A stretch of DNA of 64,000 nucleotides. Origin: G963691885 sp963691885 (GTDB taxonomy: Bacteria; Pseudomonadota; Alphaproteobacteria; UBA8366; Aestuariispiraceae). How positions within the stretch are numbered: position 1 is the stretch's first letter; each line of letters starts with the position of its first letter. Both the position numbers and the translations under genes were made by a program. The notes under the pieces were generated by a model, which saw only the letters and a list, made by a program, of their open reading frames with translations, was not told the origin of the DNA and made no database searches. The stretch is from the NCBI GenBank assembly GCA_963691885.1, contig OY829843.1, positions 1,240,001 to 1,304,000 on the forward strand, written 5' to 3'. Below, in pieces: positions 42,128-50,916 of this stretch.

Positions 42128-42892
42128 TTAAGCAGTCATCAACCCGCCATCAACCAGAACCTCCGCACCATTCACGAAGGATGCCGCCGGCGCGCTTAAA
42201 AAGGCGATCACCTTCGCCACCTCATCGGGCGTTCCGAACCGGCCGGTCGGGTTAGCCGCGGAACGATCTGCCTTTACGTGCTCGATAACATCATCCGGTA
42301 GTCCGGTCTTGCCCCAAGCCGGCGTTTCAATCGGGCCGGGGTCCACAGAATTCACGCGAATGCCACGATCAGCAAAGGTTTGGACCAAGCCTTTAGTGAT
42401 CAGGCCCAAAGCCGCTTTTGTCGATCCATAGAGGGCCGTCGCGGCACCTGTTCTGTGCCCTGCGATAGAGCCGATGGTGACGACGCTGCCACCATCCGCC
42501 AGGACCGGGGACAAGGCCTGAACGGTCATCCAGGGTCCCTTTACATTTGCGGAGAAGAGCGCATCAAAGCCCGTATCGTCCCAGTGGCCAAGTGGCATAA
42601 ACGGCGTGATCCCGGCGTTCAGAACAAGAATGTCGAGTTTCCCGACCGTTTCCGAGACCCATTTTGCCATCGCAGCAATGTCATCACTAAGAGAAGCATC
42701 ACTGACGAGAACCTCCAGTTCCGGGACCAGGTCTTTCGCCTCTTCCAGCTTTTCCTGGGTTCGACCCGTGATCAAAACTCTGGCACCGCGATCCACCATC
42801 AACCGTGCCGTTGCCAGGCCAATGCCGCTCGAACCACCCGTGATCAAAGCCGTTTTTCCTGCAAGACTTAGTTTCGTTGTATCCATTTTCAT
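42128..42892 (-). CDS. short-chain dehydrogenase/reductase
   Basis: A 254-residue SDR oxidoreductase: NAD(P)-binding TGGSSGIGLATA, LNAGITPF (NAG motif), catalytic Ser in VTIGSIAGHR, YGSTKAALG (Tyr-x-x-x-Lys) and the VDPGPIETPAW loop. Arg in ITGRTQEK after strand 2 favours NADP. The substrate is unknown. The ATG follows GGAG. An operator-like palindrome 13 bp upstream is also found before the divergently placed marR gene's start, so the enzyme is probably repressed by that MarR protein and induced by a small ligand. Confidence 0.92.
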   Translation of the reverse strand: MKMDTTKLSLAGKTALITGGSSGIGLATARLMVDRGARVLITGRTQEKLEEAKDLVPELEVLVSDASLSDDIAAMAKWVSETVGKLDILVLNAGITPFMPLGHWDDTGFDALFSANVKGPWMTVQALSPVLADGGSVVTIGSIAGHRTGAATALYGSTKAALGLITKGLVQTFADRGIRVNSVDPGPIETPAWGKTGLPDDVIEHVKADRSAANPTGRFGTPDEVAKVIAFLSAPAASFVNGAEVLVDGGLMTA

Positions 42893-42904
42893 TCTCCGTC
42901 ATTT

Positions 42905-42920
42905 GTGGGTATATACCCGT
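42905..42920. promoter_or_regulatory. MarR operator upstream of the SDR gene
   Basis: gtgggtatatacccgt contains the 12-bp perfect palindrome GGGTATATACCC (42907-42918), the same core as at 43376-43391. It lies 13 bp before the SDR start codon. Confidence 0.7.
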
Positions 42921-42967
42921 TTTTAATTGCAAGAAGTAGTACGCTTTCCATTTGGATCAGTGGGCAT

Positions 42968-43372
42968 CTATTCCTTTACAACCTGTAAAAGTTCCAGAAG
43001 GTTATCTGTTTCAGCGCCTAGTTTTTCGCGCATGTTCCTTTGGGCTTCAGCCCATAAAGGCTGTCCCGCCCTCATTTTCTCAAGCCCCAATTCCGTGAGC
43101 TTGATGACGCGCGCCCGTTCATCTTTTCCACCTTCAAACTCAATCATGCCTTCCCGTTCCAGGACTTTCAGATTGCGTCCAATGGTCGATCTATCCAGAC
43201 CAACACGCTTGGCTAATTGAGTAATATTGAGACCGTCTTCCTGCGAAAGACGGTGCAGCAATCGATACATCGTAACCTTCAGGCCTGTCGGGGCCAGGGC
43301 CTCATCATAAGCCTCGGTCGCGGTCAGTGCGGCCTGACGAAGTGTTGTGCATATGCAGATCGTGTCTTTCAT
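42968..43372 (-). CDS. MarR-family transcription regulator
   Basis: A 134-residue winged-helix regulator: VTMYRLLHRLSQEDGLNITQ, LAKRVGLDRSTIGRNLKVLE (recognition helix) and GGKDERARVIKLTELG (wing). Cysteines at positions 6 and 8 (ICICTT) could sense oxidants, but this is a guess. It is on the same strand as and 75 bp upstream of the SDR gene. The palindrome ending 4 bp before its ATG and the promoter within it leave no room for a ribosome site, so the mRNA is probably leaderless and the gene autorepressed. Confidence 0.9.
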   Translation of the reverse strand: MKDTICICTTLRQAALTATEAYDEALAPTGLKVTMYRLLHRLSQEDGLNITQLAKRVGLDRSTIGRNLKVLEREGMIEFEGGKDERARVIKLTELGLEKMRAGQPLWAEAQRNMREKLGAETDNLLELLQVVKE

Positions 43373-43375
43373 AGT

Positions 43376-43406
43376 ACGGGTATATACCCGTTAATTTGTC
43401 TTAGTC
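43376..43406 (-). promoter_or_regulatory. marR promoter with operator over the -10, leaderless start
   Basis: ACGGGTATATACCCGT (43376-43391) is a perfect 16-bp palindrome. On the minus strand TTGACT (-35), a 16-bp spacer and TATATA (-10) give a start site at or beside the A of the marR ATG at 43372, so a bound dimer would block the -10. Confidence 0.65.
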
Positions 43407-43496
43407 AAGAGCAGTCGCGAAATTTCTATGGTAACGGCTGCGCTTCGATGCTGAAAACTACCGCCTATAAATGGGCAAAGAGTCTGCAGCATGCCG

Positions 43497-43525
43497 TTGA
43501 CTTGGCCCGTTAGGACAACTATACA
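43497..43525 (+). promoter_or_regulatory. rpmH-rnpA promoter
   Basis: TTGACT (43497-43502), 17-bp spacer and TATACA (43520-43525) form a near-consensus sigma70 promoter. Transcription would begin near 43532, giving a leader of about 120 nt before rpmH. Confidence 0.7.
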
Positions 43526-43650
43526 CCCTCGGCATTTCGTCTGATCCTCGGGTCGGACGGAGTATCTATTTCTGAATGGCGGCCCGGCGGGTTGCCACAG
43601 GTTACAGCGGCGGGGACAGACCCTGTCGAGGGTCTTTTAGGAGAAAACCG

Positions 43651-43785
43651 GTGAAACGTACTTTTCAGCCAAGCCGTCTTGTTCGCAAGCGCCGTCACGG
43701 CTTCCGTTCGCGCATGGCGACCAAAGGTGGGCAAAACATCATTTCTGCGCGCCGTTCCAAAGGTCGGAAGCGCCTGTCTGCTTAA
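43651..43785 (+). CDS. rpmH: 50S ribosomal protein L34
   Basis: A 44-residue basic protein, MKRTFQPSRLVRKRRHGFRS...RRSKGRKRLSA, the invariant L34 sequence pattern, part of the large ribosomal subunit. The start is GTG at 43651, preceded by TAGGAG with good spacing; the frame is open to 43576 but conserved L34 begins at MKRTFQP. It leads the rpmH-rnpA-yidC-engB-argB group and has a strong promoter 126 bp upstream. Confidence 0.97.
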   Translation: MKRTFQPSRLVRKRRHGFRSRMATKGGQNIISARRSKGRKRLSA

Positions 43786-43793
43786 TTCGGGAA

Positions 43794-44159
43794 TTGCTGG
43801 TGGCGCCGCGCCTCAAGAAACGCCGTGATTTTCTGGCAGTGACCAAAGCACGGCACTCAGCGGCACAACCTGGCCTCGTCCTGCAGCAACTGCATCGAAA
43901 AAAAGCAGGTGCTGAAACCGGGATTGGCCCCAGAGTTGGATTTACCGCCAGCAAGAAGGTCGGCAATGCGGTTGCCCGAAACAAAGCAAAGCGGCGTCTA
44001 AGAGCGGTGGTCGAAGATGTTCTGGTTCCCAGAATGCAGGATGATACCGATTACGTCTTGATCGCCCGCGCGCAAACCGTCGACCGCGATTACGGAGATC
44101 TGCGAAACGATCTGCTGCGCGCCATGAAACGCCTCGGGTCACCGCAGAAAGAGGGCTGA
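43794..44159 (+). CDS. rnpA: ribonuclease P protein component
   Basis: A 121-residue basic protein that assists the RNase P RNA in tRNA 5' maturation. LKKRRDFLAVTKA opens the fold; GFTASKKVGNAVARNKAKRRLR is the RNR signature; VLIARAQTVDRDYGDL follows. It stands 8 bp after rpmH, the usual bacterial arrangement. The exact start is uncertain between 43794 and nearby GTG codons. Confidence 0.95.
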   Translation: MLVAPRLKKRRDFLAVTKARHSAAQPGLVLQQLHRKKAGAETGIGPRVGFTASKKVGNAVARNKAKRRLRAVVEDVLVPRMQDDTDYVLIARAQTVDRDYGDLRNDLLRAMKRLGSPQKEG

Positions 44160-44275
44160 ACACGCCCATTGAACGGATCGCACGGACACACAACATTACC
44201 ACCATCCAGCCTCAGGCCGATTGCCCTAGTTCTGGATCAGTTTACTGAGTTGTATAACAGAAGGTGCACAGGGCC

Positions 44276-46084
44276 ATGGGCGGCGACGGCGACAAGAAAA
44301 ATCTCGTTCTGGCAATTGTGCTGTCTCTCAGCATTCTGGTGGGCTGGCAGATCTTTTATGAAGCCCCGCGTCAAGAAGCCATGTTGGGAGCCAACCCGCC
44401 ACCAGCCGCAACCGGCCAGACGGGTAATGGGGCCGCCGCAACAGGTCAGGCGGGAACCCAGGCAGACGGCAATGCACCACAGCTCGGCGTGGCCATTCCA
44501 TCCGGTATCCAATCCACAGCGAATTTCGCACAATCCCGCGATCAGGCCCTGGGCGAAGCACCCCGCCTGAAAGTTGAGACAGGCCGCCTTACCGGATCTA
44601 TCTCACTGCGTGGGGCGCGGATCGACGATCTGACCCTTCTGGACTATCGCGTTGATCTGGATGAAGAGAGTGAACAGATCATCCTGCTGCAGCCCAATGG
44701 CGTTGAAAAACCCTATTACGCGGAATTCGGTTGGCTTGGTAAGGACACACAGATCCCCGACCGTGCGACTGTCTGGTCGGCTGATTCCGATACATTGACG
44801 CCGGATGCCCCCGTCACGCTGAGTTGGACCAATGAAGACGGCATGACCTTTCAGCAGGTCATCAGCATCGATGAAAACTACCTCTTCACGGTTACCCAGC
44901 GCGTGATCAACAACGCTCAGAAGCCCGTATCCATTGCGCCCTATGGATTGGTGTCGCGGACAGGGACACCGGATACGCTCGGCTATTACATCCTTCATGA
45001 GGGTCTGATCGGCTTCATCAACGAAGCCCTTCGTGAAGTGGATTACGACGACCTGCTGGAAGAAGGTAAGCAGGCCATGCCGACCACCGGCGGCTGGTTG
45101 GGCATTACCGACAAATACTGGCTCGTCGCCCTTGTGCCGCAACAATCCCGAACTGTTGAAACCAGCTTTAATGCCGGTGCGCCGGGTGGCGTCGCAAAAT
45201 TTCAGGCCGATTTCCTGGTTGATCCGGAAATTATCTCGCCGGGCGAAACCATCGAGATGACCAGCCATCTCTTTGCAGGTGCCAAAGAAACCGTGCTGCT
45301 GGACAGCTACCGTGACGCTCTGGGCATCATCAATTTTGACCTGGCAGTTGATTTTGGCTGGTTCTATTGGCTCACCAAACCGATCTTCTATGCGATTCAC
45401 TTCCTCAATGCAGTCTTGGGGAATTTCGGCCTCGCCATTCTGGCTCTGACCGTCGGCATCAAGCTGGTCTTCTTCCCGCTGGCGAACAAATCTTACAAAT
45501 CCATGAGTAAGATGAAGCTGCTTCAACCCAAGATGATGGATCTGAAGGAACGGTATGGCGAAGACCGACAAAAGCTCAATCAGGAGATGATGGAGCTCTA
45601 CAAGAAGGAAAAGGTGAACCCGCTATCGGGCTGTCTGCCTATCCTGGTCCAGATCCCGGTCTTCTTCTCGCTCTATAAGGTGCTGTTCGTCACGATCGAG
45701 ATGCGCCACGCGCCGTTTTTTGGCTGGATTCAGGATCTTTCCGCGCCTGATCCGCTGGGTCTGCTTACCGCCTTTGGCATGATTCCCTGGGAAGTTCCGG
45801 CAATTCTGGCGGTCGTCAATATCGGGATCTGGCCGCTGATCATGGGTCTGACCATGTATCTGCAGCAAAAACTGAACCCGGCGCCCGCTGATCCGATCCA
45901 GGCCAAGATCTTCATGTTGATGCCGATTATGTTCACCTTCCTGCTGGGCAGCTTCCCGGCCGGTCTCGTGATCTACTGGGCCTGGAACAACGCACTGTCG
46001 ATCCTGCAGCAATACGTCATCATGCGCCGCATGGGCGTGGCGATTGGCGGCGGCAAGGTCAAGACATCGACGAGCACAACCTGA
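44276..46084 (+). CDS. yidC: membrane protein insertase YidC
   Basis: A 602-residue YidC/Oxa1 insertase. The N-terminal span (KKNLVLAIVLSLSILVGWQI) is followed by an Ala/Gly/Gln-rich linker, a large periplasmic beta-sandwich (about 95-340), and the conserved five-span core with LGNFGLAILALTVGIKLVFF, PLANKSYKSMSKMKLLQPKM and NPLSGCLPILVQIPVFFSLY. It inserts membrane proteins alone or with SecYEG. The start at 44276 (MGGDGDKK) is chosen over an ATG 12 bp upstream. The yidD gene that usually lies between rnpA and yidC is absent from the 116-bp gap. Confidence 0.96.
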   Translation: MGGDGDKKNLVLAIVLSLSILVGWQIFYEAPRQEAMLGANPPPAATGQTGNGAAATGQAGTQADGNAPQLGVAIPSGIQSTANFAQSRDQALGEAPRLKVETGRLTGSISLRGARIDDLTLLDYRVDLDEESEQIILLQPNGVEKPYYAEFGWLGKDTQIPDRATVWSADSDTLTPDAPVTLSWTNEDGMTFQQVISIDENYLFTVTQRVINNAQKPVSIAPYGLVSRTGTPDTLGYYILHEGLIGFINEALREVDYDDLLEEGKQAMPTTGGWLGITDKYWLVALVPQQSRTVETSFNAGAPGGVAKFQADFLVDPEIISPGETIEMTSHLFAGAKETVLLDSYRDALGIINFDLAVDFGWFYWLTKPIFYAIHFLNAVLGNFGLAILALTVGIKLVFFPLANKSYKSMSKMKLLQPKMMDLKERYGEDRQKLNQEMMELYKKEKVNPLSGCLPILVQIPVFFSLYKVLFVTIEMRHAPFFGWIQDLSAPDPLGLLTAFGMIPWEVPAILAVVNIGIWPLIMGLTMYLQQKLNPAPADPIQAKIFMLMPIMFTFLLGSFPAGLVIYWAWNNALSILQQYVIMRRMGVAIGGGKVKTSTSTT

Positions 46085-46144
46085 CCCCGGAGGTTTGCCT
46101 GATCGGCAACCTACCAATCGGTCTCTTCCGCGGTGGAAACCGAC

Positions 46145-46804
46145 ATGACAGAGACAATTCCGGTACCCGATTTCGACGCTGCCCAGATTGAGGCAGGCCG
46201 CTTTCTGTTTACCCAGAGCTGTGACTTCATCAAGAGTGTGGTGAAGATGGAAGACCTGCCCGATGGCGGGCCTGTTGAGGTTGCCTTTGCGGGCCGGTCC
46301 AATGTCGGTAAATCGAGCCTCTTGAACGCGTTGACTAATCGAAACGGCCTTGCGCGGACCAGTAATACACCGGGTCGCACCCAGGCATTGAACTATTTCG
46401 ATCTCCGCCAGGGACGCCTCTGGATGGTTGATATGCCGGGTTACGGTTACGCCAAGGTTCCCAAGCACCTGGTCGAGGGTTGGACACATCTGATCCATGA
46501 CTATCTGCGCGGTCGGTCCAATCTGCGCCGCCTCTGTCTGTTGATTGATGCGCGGCATGGAACAAAGGCGTCTGACACCGCACTTATGAACGGGTTGGAC
46601 AAGGCCGCCGTCCCCTATCAGGTCGTTCTGACCAAGATCGACAAAATTGGTGCCGGACAGTTGGCACAACTGACCAAGACGATGGAAGCGGATCTGAAGA
46701 AACACGCCGCGGCTTTTCCCACGGTCATCGCGACCTCAACCAAGAAAAACCGCGGTATTGAAAATCTGCGCGCTGCCCTCGCCCAACTGGTCGAACAGGG
46801 TTAA
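46145..46804 (+). CDS. engB: ribosome biogenesis GTPase EngB/YihA
   Basis: A 219-residue GTPase (219 from MTETIP; an ATG at 46133 adds four residues) for large-subunit assembly. G1 AFAGRSNVGKSSLLNAL, G2 region NTPGRTQALNYF, G3 VDMPGYGYAK and G4 VLTKIDK are all present, as is the C-terminal IATSTKKNRGIENLR. The gene follows yidC by 60 bp and precedes argB, an order common in Alphaproteobacteria. Confidence 0.95.
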   Translation: MTETIPVPDFDAAQIEAGRFLFTQSCDFIKSVVKMEDLPDGGPVEVAFAGRSNVGKSSLLNALTNRNGLARTSNTPGRTQALNYFDLRQGRLWMVDMPGYGYAKVPKHLVEGWTHLIHDYLRGRSNLRRLCLLIDARHGTKASDTALMNGLDKAAVPYQVVLTKIDKIGAGQLAQLTKTMEADLKKHAAAFPTVIATSTKKNRGIENLRAALAQLVEQG

Positions 46805-46843
46805 ACAGGGTTATCCGCAGTCGTTTAATGAAAAGGTCGACGC

Positions 46844-47764
46844 ATGACGAGTGACGAGGTTTCAGACAGCAAATCAAAACGCCAGGTCGAATGGCTGGGC
46901 AAAGCTGACATCCTGACTGAGGCCCTGCCCTATATGCGTCGCTATGCAGGCGAGACAGTCGTAGTCAAATATGGTGGCCACGCAATGGGCAACAATGATT
47001 TGGCCAAGATGTTTGCCAATGATGTTGTGCTGCTCAAGCAATGTGGCATTCACCCGATCGTCGTCCATGGTGGCGGGCCGCAGATCGGCGCGATGCTGGA
47101 CAAGCTGAAAATTCAAAGTGAATTCATCGATGGCTTGCGCGTCACCGATGCAGCGACGGTAGACATCGTCGAAATGGTCCTCTGCGGCCAGATCAATAAA
47201 GGTATTGCAGGCCTATTGGTTGAAGCGGGCGGACGCGGCATCGGCATTTCCGGCAAGGATGGCGGCCTGATCCGGGCCAGCAAGATCCAGCGCAAGAAGA
47301 AAGATCCCGACAGTCAGATTGAGAGCGTGCTGGATTTGGGATTTGTCGGGCAACCTGACCAGGTCGACCCCCGCATTCTCCACGATTTGCAGGATACCGA
47401 CCTGATCCCGGTCATCGCCCCAATCGGGCTTGGTCCCGAAGGCGAGACCTTCAACATCAATGCCGATACGGTCGCCGGTGCCGTCGCCTCTGCCATGAAT
47501 GCCAAACGCCTGCTTCTTCTTACCGATGTTGCCGGTGTTCTGAACAAGGAAGGCCGGCATGTGGGCGAAATGAATGTGGAGGATTGTCGAACAATGATGC
47601 AGGACGGAAGCCTGACTGGCGGCATGATCCCCAAGGTTGAGACCTGTATCGACGCGATCAGCCGCGGGGTGGACGCTTCTGTCATTCTTGACGGTCGGGT
47701 GCCCCACGCCATCCTGCTGGAAATGTTCACCGAACATGGATCCGGCACTATGATCCGTCGCTAG
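46844..47764 (+). CDS. argB: acetylglutamate kinase
   Basis: A 306-residue amino-acid kinase, second step of arginine biosynthesis. VVKYGGHAMGNN is the phosphate-binding start, PIVVHGGGPQIGAML the substrate loop, and ADTVAGAVASAMNAKRLLLLTDVAGVL the nucleotide-binding segment. The longer N-terminal helix (VEWLGKADILTEALPYMRRY) is that of arginine-feedback-inhibited hexameric enzymes. It is the last gene of the rpmH group and convergent with the DUF2336 gene. Confidence 0.96.
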   Translation: MTSDEVSDSKSKRQVEWLGKADILTEALPYMRRYAGETVVVKYGGHAMGNNDLAKMFANDVVLLKQCGIHPIVVHGGGPQIGAMLDKLKIQSEFIDGLRVTDAATVDIVEMVLCGQINKGIAGLLVEAGGRGIGISGKDGGLIRASKIQRKKKDPDSQIESVLDLGFVGQPDQVDPRILHDLQDTDLIPVIAPIGLGPEGETFNINADTVAGAVASAMNAKRLLLLTDVAGVLNKEGRHVGEMNVEDCRTMMQDGSLTGGMIPKVETCIDAISRGVDASVILDGRVPHAILLEMFTEHGSGTMIRR

Positions 47765-47785
47765 GGCGATTATCGGTCCCTGCTC

Positions 47786-49078
47786 TTAGGGTTCCGAGAA
47801 AAACTCAAACTGCCAGTCCATATCCGCCTCGCTGAGCGGCCATTCTGCCGGGTCTTCGGCGAGGACGGCAGCACTGGGCGGTATACCCGCCAACTGCGTT
47901 TGCACAATACCGGCGGATACCGGCGAAAGACCGGCCTTCCAGACCAGGGCGACAATCGCCTTGGCATTGCTTTGCGATACCGCACGGATCACCATTTCGA
48001 CAGGGATGCCCGCCCGTTTCGCAATCGCGGCTTCCACAAATCTCTTCCGACCCTCAGAGAGGGCGTCCAGGATCATGGGTTCCAGTAAGTTTCCTTGATC
48101 AAACAACCTGTCCAGCTCTTCCTCATCAACCGTATCCTGGGCCCATTCCGGTTCGACCAGACTGGTGACAGCGCCCGGAAGTTCCAAATTCACAGCGTCC
48201 AATCGCTCAGACACGATATCAGCAACGGCGGCGAGCGTTTCCTCTGACAGATCGGACCGCTGGCGCAACTGATCCAGCAGGTCGACCGCCACATAGCCCG
48301 CCAGATGCCGGGCGGCATGGGCAGACAAGATGGGTCGACGCACCAATGGTGCATGCCAGCGGTTCACGGTCTCGGCGCGATCAACCAGCGCATCAAGCGT
48401 TTCTTCGCGAATTTGAGCCGACGGGTTTTCAAGCAGGACCGAAATGGTCTCTTCGTCACCGCTGGCCACAATCGCATCAGCCACACCTGACGGCACCTCA
48501 GACCGGCGGGAGATGGAGGCAAGTGCCGCCTGAACCGGTCTGGACTGAATAATGCTGATCAGATCGTCATCGGTCAGAACGGGCGAGAATTGCAGGACAG
48601 GGCCCGATACCACGTGTTCCTGATCCATCGCCAGATCAAAAATCACCGAATGCGGGGCGTTCGTAACGTCTTTCAGAGCCTCAGACAGAAACTGGCGAAC
48701 CAGTACAGCCTGGTCCTTTGCCAGATTCTCCAGAATATCCAGAGTGAGATTGGCAAGCTTGCCCTGATCCTCAGACGTTAATTGTGGCGTCAAGCGACCA
48801 ACCTTGTTCGCCAGCTCCGCCCGGACGTCTTCCCGCGTATCAGATGAGAGCAACTTGTCAGCCTGACGTGGGGCCCGTTCATTGCCCGCAATACCCAGGC
48901 GCACATCCGGATCGCTATCCTCGGCCAGATAATAGAGGATCTCCGGCTGGGTATCTTTATGCCTGGCGAGCGCCCGGCGCACCGCAGGGTCTTCATCCCG
49001 CGCCAGTAACCGGGCCTCTTCATAACCCAATGTTTCCGGCAAAGCGCTGCGATAATCAGGGTTTGTATTATCACTCAT
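47786..49078 (-). CDS. DUF2336 domain protein
   Basis: A 430-residue helical-repeat protein. The N-terminal third has HEAT-like units (LLARDEDPAVRRALARH, YYLAEDSDPDVRLGIAGN, SDTREDVRAELANKVG), followed by the DUF2336 region ending in a glutamate-rich C-terminus (WQFEFFSEP). Such proteins occur almost only in Alphaproteobacteria; some bind sensor kinases or chemosensory partners. Its start overlaps the stop of the diguanylate cyclase gene by 8 bp, so the two are coupled and may work together. Confidence 0.85.
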   Translation of the reverse strand: MSDNTNPDYRSALPETLGYEEARLLARDEDPAVRRALARHKDTQPEILYYLAEDSDPDVRLGIAGNERAPRQADKLLSSDTREDVRAELANKVGRLTPQLTSEDQGKLANLTLDILENLAKDQAVLVRQFLSEALKDVTNAPHSVIFDLAMDQEHVVSGPVLQFSPVLTDDDLISIIQSRPVQAALASISRRSEVPSGVADAIVASGDEETISVLLENPSAQIREETLDALVDRAETVNRWHAPLVRRPILSAHAARHLAGYVAVDLLDQLRQRSDLSEETLAAVADIVSERLDAVNLELPGAVTSLVEPEWAQDTVDEEELDRLFDQGNLLEPMILDALSEGRKRFVEAAIAKRAGIPVEMVIRAVSQSNAKAIVALVWKAGLSPVSAGIVQTQLAGIPPSAAVLAEDPAEWPLSEADMDWQFEFFSEP

Positions 49079-50768
49079 TCTCTAAGCCCGTTTCCTCACC
49101 ATCATCCAGCCCCGAAACCGCCACTGCGTTCTTGCCCAGGGTCTTGGCGCGGTACATTGCCTTATCCGCGGCATTAATCAAATCAGACAGGCCAGCCTCT
49201 GATTTCTCACCCAGGGTCGCAATACCGATGGAAACCCCGAAGGGGCGATCCGGCGAGGCACTTCGCGTCCGCAGCGGCAAGAGGTCTGCAATAATCTGAT
49301 CCGCCCGGTCCCGCGCCGTATCAACACCCGTCTGATCCAGCCAACAGGCAAATTCGTCACCGCCCAGACGCGCTACCAGGTCATAGCCCCGACTTTGCGA
49401 TCGCAGGATATTTGCGACATCCCGCAAAATCATGTCGCCCGCCTCATGACCCAGGACATCGTTGATCGGTTTGAAATTATCGAGATCGAGATACAGCAAT
49501 GCACCCGGCTGACCTGACCGATTGGCCCTGTCGAGGGCACTATCCAGGGTTTCCATAAAGGCACGCCGGTTCAGCAATTGGGTCAGCTCATCGGTTCTGG
49601 CCAGTTCCTGCAAAGACTGCTGATCGCGCATTTGCCGGATTACCAACCCCAACGGCGCGGATGCTGATGACATGAGCGCCGGTGCATCGTCATGCCAGCG
49701 CGTCCCCCCGGGGCGGCCAGAGATAAAGACCGCCCCGTTATCCACCCCTCTGTAACGGGTCTGAATGCCGAGAACCGGAACGTCGCCCAGATCAAAATGG
49801 TGGACCGACCCTGCCTTGAAGGGCGCGTATTCCAGTTCCGGACTGTCCAGAATGCCGGCCGGGACATCGCCATGGGATGCTGTTACCTGCCAATGCTCAA
49901 CACCCGGAACATTTTCGGCACCCGCCGTCAGCCCTGCTTCGGTCAGTATGATCGCACCCTCTGCACCCAGTGCCCGGGTCAATGTGCGCGCCAGCGTTGT
50001 GAGCGTTGCTTCTGGACTATCTTCATCGCGAGCGACCGTCACGATATAGGTGATCAGTTCTTCACGGTTTTTCGCAACCGCGATTTCACTCTGCTGTTTT
50101 CGTTCCGCCGTCACATCCAGGGCGACCCCGCGGGCACCCGTAATCCGGCCCGCATCATCCATCATCGGCAGGCCCGAAATCTGCAGGCAGCGTTCCCCTT
50201 CATTCTTGTCCAACATCCAGACTTCGACATGCCGTGTCGGATGTTTGGGATGGAACGGCAAGCGGGTCATAGCACGGCCGGGATTGGCCAGAAATTCCTG
50301 TGGCTGACGACCCAGCATTTCTTCCGGTCTGAAGCCCATGGCCCCTTTCGGCGAAATGAAACTGAAGCGGCCATCGCCATCGGTTTCCCAGGCGAAGTCA
50401 CTGGCGAGTTCGGTCAAATCCTTGTAGAGCAGCCGCGACTTGGCGAGCGCTGTTTGAAGATTGCCCTCTATCAAATTTTCCAGGATTAACAGCACGCGAC
50501 CTTCTTCATTGGCCGGGAGGAGATAAGCCGTAAAATGACGTGCCGCCGCTTGATCACCGGGCGACAGGCTGAACGTAAAACTGGCCGCTTCATTTGCACT
50601 ATGTTGGCCCAGATGGTGTCCGATTGTTTCAACAAAACCCTGTTCCGAAGTAAGCGTCCGCGCAGCCTCGTTGATCGGTATCGTCGTACCGTCATTGCCT
50701 GTGATCAGAAAGACTGGATTTGGCAGGGCATCATATCCGGATGCCAATGCAGAAACGGGTTTTACCAA
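49071..50768 (-). CDS. PAS-GAF-like-GGDEF diguanylate cyclase
   Basis: A 565-residue cytosolic signalling protein. A first PAS-like segment covers about 15-110, a PAS with PAC (LASDFAWETDGDGRFSFISP, then ARGVALDVTAERKQ) covers 115-230, a GAF-like region follows, and GGDEF begins near residue 390 (LARTDELTQLLNRRAFMET). RLGGDEFACWL is an intact active site, and RGYD five residues before it is a product-inhibition I-site, so it should make cyclic di-GMP with feedback control. No EAL domain is present. It is upstream of and coupled to the DUF2336 gene. Confidence 0.92.
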   Translation of the reverse strand: MVKPVSALASGYDALPNPVFLITGNDGTTIPINEAARTLTSEQGFVETIGHHLGQHSANEAASFTFSLSPGDQAAARHFTAYLLPANEEGRVLLILENLIEGNLQTALAKSRLLYKDLTELASDFAWETDGDGRFSFISPKGAMGFRPEEMLGRQPQEFLANPGRAMTRLPFHPKHPTRHVEVWMLDKNEGERCLQISGLPMMDDAGRITGARGVALDVTAERKQQSEIAVAKNREELITYIVTVARDEDSPEATLTTLARTLTRALGAEGAIILTEAGLTAGAENVPGVEHWQVTASHGDVPAGILDSPELEYAPFKAGSVHHFDLGDVPVLGIQTRYRGVDNGAVFISGRPGGTRWHDDAPALMSSASAPLGLVIRQMRDQQSLQELARTDELTQLLNRRAFMETLDSALDRANRSGQPGALLYLDLDNFKPINDVLGHEAGDMILRDVANILRSQSRGYDLVARLGGDEFACWLDQTGVDTARDRADQIIADLLPLRTRSASPDRPFGVSIGIATLGEKSEAGLSDLINAADKAMYRAKTLGKNAVAVSGLDDGEETGLENE

Positions 50769-50916
50769 GGAATCATCCCTTTACGACACCGAGGGTATAG
50801 GAATCCTATCGCAGAATTGTTAAACAAACCCTTTCCGGCAGAATTCATAGCAAAAATGCCTTTTTTCTGACCTCACACACCTTGCCGAACCGCTTCAACA
50901 AAGCCACTTTGCTGCC

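Noticed and set aside
44603..45571. 322-codon leftward frame inside yidC
   Set aside because: It lies wholly within the conserved yidC coding sequence on the opposite strand and has no recognisable domain.
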